Of a stretch of DNA of 64,000 nucleotides, positions 56,596 to 64,000 are shown piece by piece (within the stretch, counting starts at the first letter, position 1; the number at the start of each line of letters is the position of its first letter). The translations under genes were made by a program, and so were the position numbers. The notes under the pieces are model-generated. The model was not told where the DNA came from. It made no database searches and saw nothing but the letters and a program-made list of their open reading frames with translations. The stretch comes from Notolepis coatsorum (Eukaryota; Chordata; Actinopteri; Aulopiformes; Paralepididae): the NCBI GenBank assembly GCA_963971535.1, contig OZ020589.1, positions 90,681,136 to 90,745,135 on the forward strand, given 5' to 3'.

Positions 56596-57991
56596 TGTTG
56601 TGAAGGATCAGATTAAACCGAATATATATATTTATTTATGGATATATATTTAATAGTATTTGTATATCGTTTGATATCCCTTGTATATTCCTTGTACATA
56701 TACACTGAATATCCCTTTAGTCTACTAACAGCCCATAATAGTTTCATTCTACCATTGGACAAGAACCTGGCGCCAGCAGCCAAGCCCCTTGGTTCAAGTT
56801 CAATCGTGCCGACGAACATGTCGTTACAAGCCCGGTTCCGCGTAGGAATACGTCTGGCGAAATACGAATGGTACTATTTGTTCACAGCGCATATATATAT
56901 GGCGCAAGTAAAGTAGAACTTTCTTTTAGTCCATTAGTCCTTTACCCTCCAACCTAGTAACAGACGTGAAGCCTCACCCACGACCCACGTGTGGTGCAGT
57001 ATGGCCTACTTGGCCTCAGAATAGGCATTGAGACATTGTGTGGATTAATAGTTGAATTGTCATAGTTTGGCACTATACCGTCGAGTGGGACGTATTTCTA
57101 TTAAGTTAATAATAGTCTATTATGTATGGTGCATCGTTCGGTTAGAGTTATAAAGTGAGCAGTACCCCCATCGTTCCTGGCGTTATCTAGAGTCTTAACC
57201 AGGCTGGGCAGACCACGTGTGGTGCCTTCATCCGAGGAGTTCTGGGCCAGGACGAGTGGACCTGCATATTGGATTACTTTACCCGGACGACGGCGAGCCC
57301 TACACGGCTTGGATTATCTACTTGCTTTGGGTGCTTTGATTATGCCATGGATAACAGCCAACACTGCTGAGTGTTGGAACTACCCCCCGAGAGGAGTCCA
57401 GGTGAGACGGCGCTCTACCCCGAGTGAGGTCGCCTCACGTCTCTTCGTTGTGGACCGGCAGCTACCGTCTACAAGAGGGCCCAGCTGTATTCATCTGTGG
57501 ACCGAGGTTCTGTGGGCACCGTGTTCAGCACTCTGAATTCTCCCAAGAAATCGTTGGCCAGATGGGATATCGCCAGCGGCTCTCCTAACCCCCCCCCCCC
57601 CCTACTGACTTACAACCAGCGGGACCCCCCCTTTAGTGTATCCAGCTATAATCATTTAAGTACCATCGCTATAGTTCCCTAAAGAACCAGGTTGTATACT
57701 TGCTCCCTGCGTAACCAGAGATTGGACATTCAATGTTGATTTGCCTACGAATACTCATTTGCCTTACAAGTGCATTCAAATCATAAATGTCATTAAGTGA
57801 ACGTTGTATATACCCTTTGCTATATAACATATTCGATTTATACATTTGTGTGGACTTCGTTTCATGGTGGGAAAGTGTTCATCATATCTATATCATGTAC
57901 TGTGTGGCCAGTAGTTAAAGTACATAATCGGTAGTGGTTTAATGATACCATACTTATCAATACAGTCAGGGAATTGTACCCCTCAGTTACA
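56596..57991 (+). repeat. BEL-1 3' LTR
   Basis: 1,396 bp, preceded by the purine tract TTAGGGGGCGGC. The hexamer AATAAA of the 5' LTR is AAGAAA here (57545-57550). Confidence 0.95.
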
Positions 57992-57996
57992 GACTC

Positions 57997-58009
57997 TGTT
58001 TTGCCCATG
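57997..58009 (-). pseudogene. LINE fragment, piece 3 of 3
   Basis: Thirteen bases that, joined through the GACTC duplication, extend the reading frame of 40370-40815 (minus strand GKTESILFG). They separate BEL-1 from the copia LTR and show that both inserted in the same LINE. Confidence 0.65.
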
Positions 58010-58150
58010 TGTAATGATAGGGAGGGGGGAGTTAACAACTCCTTTTATACCTATTACCTGGCGGCAGCATTAGCAGCTCCGCCTATAGTGCCCTCTTGTG
58101 GAAACAGTTAGACAGTTACATGCAATCGTACACATCACATAACTTTAACA
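58010..58150 (-). repeat. Copia 3' LTR
   Basis: 141 bp from TGTAATGATAGG (58010) to ACTTTAACA (58150); on the sense strand TGTTAAAGTTATG ... CATTACA. The purine tract TAAGTGGGAG directly precedes it. Short LTRs of this form are usual for animal copia elements. Confidence 0.7.
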
Positions 58151-58270
58151 CTCCCACTTACGGTTGTCTTATATACTGTACAACTTTTCCAAAAACATCT
58201 TTCAAAGAAAATAATACAGTTCAGAGCATCAAAAAGAATATGGCAGTCAATACTACATAACAGTCAATAT

Positions 58271-59338
58271 TTACACACCAAACATGACCTCTGCAAATCT
58301 TCTCAATTTCAGTTTGGAAACAGGCTTCGTCATAGCGTCTGCAACCATGTTGTCTGTTGGACAATAAATCAGTGTCATTCTTTCTTCCCTGATGACAGAT
58401 CTAATGAAATGATATTTTATATCCACATGTTTACACCTCTGTCGGCACACAGGGTTTCTAGCAATCGCAATGGTTCCCTGGTTGTCTTCATAAACAACAG
58501 TTTTCTTATATACATAGGTATCCATTACTTCAAGCAGTTGTTCTAGATAAATACATTCCTGTATTGTCATAGCTAGAGCCATGTATTCGGCTTCACAAGT
58601 TGATAGTGCCACTGTGGGCTGCTTCTTTGTTTTCCACGAAACCAGTGAGCTGTTTGTGTTCAAACTCACACAATACCCTGTGGTACTTCTTCTGTCTGTG
58701 GTGTCTGCTGCCCAATCTGCATCACTGTAGGCTTTAAGCCCTAAGCCCTCGCTGCTCTTTCTGAAACAAAGCTGTTTATCTGCTGTACCTTTGAGATAAC
58801 GAAAAACATGTTTTGCTGTAATCCAGTGCTCCTCTGTGGGGTCAGCAAAATGCTGTGACAATTTACTCACTACAAAACATAGGTCAGGGCGAGTACATGT
58901 TGTCAAATAAATGAGGCTACCTACAGCTTCTCTATACATTTTTACATCTGTCCATTTCTGAGCATCTTCTTGGTAGTCTAGTTTTTGATCACATGGTGTT
59001 TCCCTTGTTCTACATTCTTGCATGTCAAAACGTTTCAGGATCTTTTCCACATATCTCTTCTGGGATATTTTTACACAATTGGCAGACTGTTCGAAGTCCA
59101 TGCCTAGAAAATGTTTTAACCTACCAAGGTCTTTCATTTTGAATCTGGTGGAGAGCATACCTTTCACCTGTTCTAGGTTTCTAGTGTTGTCTGCTGCGAT
59201 GATCAAATCATCCACCCAAATGACAATTATCACTTTTCCTGACTCTTTTGACTCCCTTGAGTAAACACAGGGGTCTACTGGGTTCTGTAGAAAGTGATCT
59301 TTAATGAGACATGTACTGTATGAAGCATCTCGTTCCAA
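58271..59338 (-). pseudogene. Copia reverse transcriptase C-terminal part and RNase H
   Basis: The frame opens after a shift near 59318 and reads VIIVIWVDDLIIAAD (catalytic aspartates, near residue 40), MKDLGRLKHFLGM, KRYVEKILKRF, AVGSLIYLTTCTRPDLCF, and RNase H motifs AYSDADWAADTTDRRSTTGY (about 205), VALSTCEAEYMAL (about 245) and VYEDNQGTIAIA (about 285), ending KHVDIKYHFIRS. All are diagnostic of Ty1/copia. 355 codons, intact in itself; its ATG is inside the domain and not a true start. Confidence 0.92.
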
Positions 59339-60589
59339 TTTAGCCCAGACTGTTTCAGGCCGTAAATGGATTTTTCTAGCTTACACACTAGCTTCTTCTC
59401 GTAACCTTCAGGTTGTTCCATGTATATCTCCCTATCTATGGGTGCGTGCAGGTAGGCTGTCTTCACATCCATCTGGTGTAAAATCAAACTGTCCTCAGCC
59501 GCTTTCTGCATCACTACCCTTACACTGGTCAGATTGGCTGTGGGGGAGAAAGTCTCACCGTAGTCTATCCCCTCCCTCTGACTGTAACCTTTAACTACAA
59601 ACCTGGCTTTGTACTTGTCGTGGCCTTCAATACCCTCCTTGATTGAGTACACCCATTTCCCTCCCACTGTCTTTCTGCCCTCTGGTAACTTGGTTAGGGT
59701 AAAGGTGTGGTTGTCCTCTAGGGACCTCATCTCCTCATCCATTGCTATCTCCCATTTACTTGATTCAGGGGACACTATGGCCTCTTTAAAGGTCTGAGGT
59801 ACTCCACTTACTACTCTGTAGCAGTAATCAATGCTGGTAAGTGTACTGTCATCCTTGTCACTTTCTCTCCGGGCATAGTCTGTCAGATACTTTGGGGGTT
59901 TGTGTTCCCGTGAGGGATACCTCCCACTGCATGGGGCACGTGACGTCACCCTCGGGTGCTCCTCGTCATCGTCCTCTGGGGGTTGCTGACTGTCTGTCTG
60001 CACGACTGTGCTAAGTACACTAGGCTGAGGTGTCTCTGTTTCTTCACACCTTACTCTGGAGTCCAGCTCTGGCTCCTCTGTCTGTGTCTCGTTCTCACAT
60101 GTTGTCTTTGTGACAAATTTGACTAGCCTGTGTTTCTGCACTTTCCCTTTACCGGGATAATAGACTAGGAAAGCGGGGCTTCCTTTGTCGTGCCCTACAA
60201 AGAGTCCTTTTTCACATCTGGACTCGAGCTTCCCTCTGTCCTGCTGGTAAGCTTAACACACTAATCCAAATTGGTGCATTCTAGCTAGATTACACTTCTT
60301 TCCTGTCAGTGCTGTATACGGGGTGGTGCCCGTGTGCTTATTAAAGCACCTGTTTCTGGTGTAAGCGGCTTCTTGTACCGCATAATGCCATAGGCTCTTA
60401 GGTAAGTTACCAGCTATTAGCTTACACCTAGCCATTTCGAAAAGAGTACGTCCTTCCCTCTCTTCCACTCCGTTCTGGTGTGGGGAGTATGGACATGGCG
60501 TCTCGTGTCTTATCTTGTTCCTTCTCAACAGTGATTGGAACTCTCTATTTGTGAACTCGGTTCCGTTGTCGGACCTCAAGCATCTTATG
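59275..60589 (-). pseudogene. Copia integrase C-terminal half and reverse transcriptase N-terminal half
   Basis: Starts at the edge of the solo-LTR insertion with RSDNGTEFTN (second catalytic D of integrase) and SPHQNGVEEREGRTL (catalytic E region). A TAA at 60253-60255 interrupts just after HQFGLVC; the same frame goes on (FVGHDKGSPAFLVYY) through an acidic linker, HKPPKYLTDYA, and RT motifs MDEEMRSLEDNHTF, GGKWVYSIK, KARFVVKGYSQREGIDY, MDVKTAYLHAPI and KLEKSIYGLKQSGLNWNEML. It leaves frame near 59318 where five extra bases occur. Confidence 0.9.
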
Positions 60590-60593
60590 TTAC

Positions 60594-62402
60594 TGTAGCA
60601 GGGTGGATTATCCCTACTTTATGAGAGTAGATGTACACTGTCACCAGGTAGTAGGAACGCAGCGGATCTGAGTCCAACTGAATCCCCGACTTTAGTACAG
60701 GAGTATTAGGATGGAGCCTTAGCCGAGGGCGTGGATGGTGCCTAGGATTTACTAACCTAGGGGTAGTGCGCTGGTCCTTCTTGCCCTCCCGGGGCGACTC
60801 GCAGTAATTCCTACACACCCACACTTCTCCTAATACTACCGTCACCCTCCCACACCCGGTGGCAGTAGTGATAGATGGTGTACTTTCTCCCCAAAGCAGT
60901 ACCTGTCCTTGCTGATGAGCAGAGACCTGTCCCAATGATGCCTAGGCAGGGGGTGGGGAAAGGGTTAAACAATAAAATGCATTACCCGGGCAGAAAAGGG
61001 TTAAGACAACAGACTCAGTAACAGACACACACACACAGTGCTCCCATTCAGTGATCTTTACTGACGAATTGATCTGGTTCTTAACACAACTGCAACAATT
61101 ATATTGTTATCAAAAGGCACCATGAGCAAAGCTCTTCCTGCTTACACAACCCAATAAATACAGCTCTTCCCACACCGGTCAATACACAGTAATGGGACCT
61201 GTCCCTTTAAGGGTTGAAATGCTAGGCACCTAGTGCTCTCACTCCACAGTGGAGAACCAAAGCTCTTCCCACACTAGTCAAGATACAGTAAAGACACCCG
61301 CCCTATAAGGGGTTAAATACCTGTTATTGCACCCGTAGATGGGGGGTTAGGAGAGTTAGAGGGAGAGGGGTATGGGCTACTGAATGGGAATTTTATAAAG
61401 GAACACACGCTATTATTACACTCAAAATAAATGAACAGTGGGCCCACGTTAGCAAATAAAACTCCTATCTAAAGCCGGCTTTTTCCCCAAAACAATAAAT
61501 GGTCGGGGCGCCCCTAGACACTGCTGCCAGCGTTAGTTCAAAGCACCGTTTATCTTCGCCCTTGGAGAGCCTGCGCCACACAGTGGAAATGTCTACCGAT
61601 AAAGTTTCAGCACTCGGAGCGCCGCTGTACTTATCCAAGATGGCGGGCCTGCTCTCACCACCAACCGTCCGGGTGATAAGATGGCCGTCGGGAGATCCCG
61701 CGATAACAGGCAGCGGGGCGGGGTAGACGCTGGGGCAGGTGACTGCTGGGGCAACGGCTTGGAGGGGCTGGAGGAGTGTGCAGTGTAGTGACTTCCGCTG
61801 CTGGGCTGAAGGGGTGTGCCGACACGTGGGCTAAACTGTGGAGCTAGCCTAAACAAAGCTAAGCTGTGGGTCGTGGTGAACCCCCTGTCATAACGCCTAT
61901 ACACAGCTAACGCAAGGTGGACAATATCTACCACCTGGTCTTCGGCATTCGCTTGTCTGCTGGTGCATTCACAATGTCTCTTCCACATTAACCAAACGCT
62001 AAGCTACCGCATACTTCTAGGATAACCCGCTTTGTAACTGAGTTTATCTCTCACGTGCTGAATCTCCGGAGCTCCCGTTCCCTGCGTCTTCCTCCCTCTG
62101 TGGAAAACGATGAAGAGGCAGCCCCTCCCCCGGCACCGCGCTCCGAACCCATTCTTCTTCACTTGTGTCTCCCTGCCCAACGTGACCACCAGCGCCCCTG
62201 GCGGCACCTGTATCCTGTCCCACTATGAAGCGTCAATGTTCGGATAGGGAGAATCAAAGAGAGCAGCAAGTTAAGTGTCAATGTCAGAGTAGGGATGATC
62301 AAGAGCGGTCAGCCGGTTACACAAAGTCCTCGTGAACACAGGGAATGCAAAGGATTAGCGTTAGACACATGAATAATAGTCATACATTTTCAGGTGTCTA
62401 CA
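60594..62402. mobile_element. TG...CA element in copia integrase, probably a solo LTR
   Basis: 1,809 bp from TGTAGCAGGG to GTGTCTACA with the 4-bp duplication TTAC (60590-60593 and 62403-62406). The integrase frame is continuous across the empty site. TG...CA ends with short TGTAG/CTACA inverted tips and a 4-bp duplication fit a gypsy- or retrovirus-type solo LTR; no internal coding is present. Inside, a CTCTTCCCACACYRGTCAA-type segment is repeated (near 61168 and 61265) and several AATAAA words occur. Orientation and family unknown. Confidence 0.65.
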
Positions 62403-62406
62403 TTAC

Positions 62407-62765
62407 CATAAGGGGCTACGTCTGCCAGGAATTTTTCTGTCGCCTGGAGTGTGTCACTCCTTGCTTTGAGAAAGTAAACAAACACTGCCCCTGTACACAC
62501 ATCTGTAAAAGACTGTACATATCTAAAGCCTCCTATGGACTCGTTGCTTACTGGACCGGCTAGATCTGTGTTAACTAGCGCAAGTGGTACCTTTACTTTT
62601 TCTGTGGGATTTCTGTTTCTCGATTCAGTGAACTTCCCCTTTATGCACACTACACATTCTTTGTCAGGTCTACGCCTTTCACCTTCAATGTGCATGCCTT
62701 CTGTCACTGCTTGCAGTTTCAGTAAATCCTCGTAATTACAATGACCCATGATCTCGTGCCATGTC
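62407..62765 (-). pseudogene. Copia GAG-pre-integrase zinc region and integrase N-terminus
   Basis: MGHCNYEDLLKL and CVVCIKGKF form the histidine/cysteine pre-integrase module; VNTDLAGPVSNES carries the first catalytic D of integrase, followed by FTDVCTGAVFVYFLK. The frame runs to APYGN at the solo-LTR insertion. It is one base out of phase with the gag-protease frame upstream. Confidence 0.88.
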
Positions 62766-64000
62766 TGAATAAGATTCGTGACTGACAGTCACATTACACA
62801 TATCATTATTATTACACTTGTCGTTGTCATTACACTCTGTTTGTAGATAATACATTCTCTTGTACACCTCTATGTTAAATCGCATACCGTGAGGCTCTAC
62901 AAGACATTTTGTACCTTCATTGAAGAACACTTTGGCTCCGTTCGCAGTAGCAGATTTTACAGAGAATAGTTCTTGTGGGAACGAGGGTATGTAGAGAGCG
63001 TTCTTTAACGTCACTATACACCGGCACCCCTCACTGTCTATGAGGCATACCTGTGCGTCTCCTCTCCCTTGCGCCAACCCGTAGTTGCGCTTCCCGTCTG
63101 CCAGCTCCATGCTGTGTCTCTCCGGGTCGAAGGTGTTGTCAAAGTTCTTGAATCGATTCCTGTCGTTGATGACGTGGGACGACGCACCTGTGTCCACGAT
63201 CAGTCCCTTCCTTTGGGCCTGCTGCAGCTGCGTTGGCCGGGTGACGTACGCTGTCTGCGCCCCAAAGATGAAGTCCTCTTGTCCCGCTACTCTCCGGGCG
63301 TCGTTTCGATTTGTCTCACGTCCACCGTCGTCGCCATCTTGTCCACTGCTGCCATCTTGTCCATGCGCGTACCGCGCGCTCTGGTCGCATTTCTTTCTGC
63401 ACACTTTGTCTGTGTGCCCCGTCGATTTGCAGAAGCTACACCAAACAGTCTTTGTGCAGTTATCTTTCCGATGGCCTTTTTCTCCGCATCTCCAACACGC
63501 CAGCTCCGTCGTGGGCCTGGTCTTCTCTCTCGGCGTCACCCGGGCTTTCAGCACCCTCTCTCCCGCCTCCGCGGCGGCTGGGTGGGTATCTTCTGAGGCC
63601 TCAAAATTTCGCAACTTGGCCTTGAACTCTCCCAGCGACATGTCCGCTGAACCGTGTGTTACCAGTAGTGTGAACGGTTTGTACAGCTCCGGTAGTCCTC
63701 TCATAACCATTGCCATCATTAGTCCATCGCTTGGTGCTTCTTCTGCACTCTTAAGTGCCGTAATGATCTGCTCAGCTCTGATGACGTATTCGGTCACAGT
63801 CTCGATGTGCCCCTTCTTTAGTGCTGTTAGTGTTATGTAGAGGGATATGATTCGGGGTCTTCCTTGTCCGATATAATGTTCTCTCAACACTTTCAGGCTT
63901 TCTCGGCCTTTGTCCTTAGTGTCGCAGAATATATGCCCCAAGCTTGTGTCGTCTAGCAGTGGTGCTAACTCACAGTATGCATCTGCATTATGCTTGTTGT
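62736..64000 (-). pseudogene. Copia gag and protease (partial at the right edge)
   Basis: Open from the window edge (CELAPLLDDTSLG is in frame before the ATG at 63941). Gag core: LREHYIGQGRPRI, ALKKGHIETVTEY, MVMRGLPELYKPF. One zinc knuckle CWRCGEKGHRKDNC (near 63500) and a second Cys-rich stretch CSFCKSTGHTDKVC. Protease active site LIVDTGASSHVI (near 63200). It ends at a TAA after a one-base shift near 62765, just where the pre-integrase module should follow. Confidence 0.9.

Larger units (their letters stand above)
40816..57991 (+). mobile_element. BEL/Pao retrotransposon BEL-1, interrupted by BEL-2
   Basis: Two direct LTRs (40816-42207 and 56596-57991) that start TGTTGTGAAGG and end CCTCAGTTACA, a primer-binding site after the first and a purine tract TTAGGGGGCGGC before the second. 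The 5-bp duplication GACTC flanks it (40811-40815 and 57992-57996), within the minus-strand LINE. Without BEL-2 and its TSD the element is 9,162 bp. Coding order gag, protease, reverse transcriptase, RNase H, integrase, DUF5641-like tail is that of BEL/Pao. Lesions: BEL-2 insertion in gag and an in-frame TGA at 53017-53019. Confidence 0.95.
58010..64000 (-). mobile_element. Ty1/copia retrotransposon, decayed, running off the right edge
   Basis: Minus-strand order from the right edge: gag with one CCHC knuckle, protease, integrase, reverse transcriptase, RNase H, purine tract (58151-58160), 3' LTR. Integrase before RT is the copia order. The 5' LTR lies beyond base 64000. Lesions: frameshift near 62765, TAA at 60253-60255, a shift of five bases near 59318, and a 1.8-kb insertion in integrase at 60594-62402. 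Confidence 0.9.

Overview
The window is eukaryotic repeat DNA, most likely from a teleost fish. It mixes BEL/Pao and Ty1/copia LTR elements, L1, RTE, L2/Maui and other LINE fragments, tRNA-derived SINEs, many hAT-type elements with 8-bp target duplications, TTAA-flanked MITEs and long foldback elements; this mix is typical of ray-finned fish. I see no complete host gene. The only candidate host coding sequence is a 45-codon open stretch ending at base 138. Species cannot be set from the sequence alone.

Layout. 1-7.3 kb: one SINE, then a run of hAT elements, three of which abut the same octamer CTAATTAC; other hATs are nested inside them. 7.6-13.7 kb: a decayed hAT transposase (BED finger plus catalytic N-terminal part) broken by a decayed L1, which is itself broken by another LINE and by a hAT MITE, and then cut off by a second MITE of the same family. 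13.7-17.4 kb: further hAT ends, a second inverted copy of the 2.4-4.2 kb hAT with another hAT nested in it, and a full tRNA-SINE with a 15-bp duplication. 17.4-24.3 kb: palindromes, a 2.1-kb foldback element with a 9-bp duplication splitting a SINE, a hAT MITE and two TTAA elements. 24.6-26.3 kb: two minisatellites. 26.4-28.5 kb: a nearly intact 5'-truncated RTE-like LINE. 30.4-32.8 kb: a hAT MITE with a nested TTAA element, and an L2 fragment.

33.0-64 kb is one nested stack. A 1.15-kb LINE 3' fragment (minus strand) was opened three times: by a 6.6-kb element with GCCCTCATTTATCAA ends that carries a 4.5-kb inverted-repeat (possibly DIRS-like) insert; by a BEL/Pao element (BEL-1, plus strand); and by a Ty1/copia element (minus strand) that runs off the right edge. 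BEL-1 is opened in gag by a second BEL/Pao element (BEL-2, minus strand). The copia integrase is opened by a 1.8-kb TG...CA element, probably a solo LTR.

Function. All recognised coding DNA is selfish. BEL-2 has one uninterrupted gag-pol frame of about 1,672 codons but lacks integrase through an exact 1,068-bp in-frame deletion. BEL-1 keeps integrase but has a stop codon and the BEL-2 insertion. The LTR pairs differ by about six substitutions (BEL-1) and one (BEL-2), so both are young and BEL-2 is the younger, as nesting requires. Boundaries were read by eye from terminal repeats and target duplications; family names rest on protein motifs and remembered terminal sequences, not on searches.
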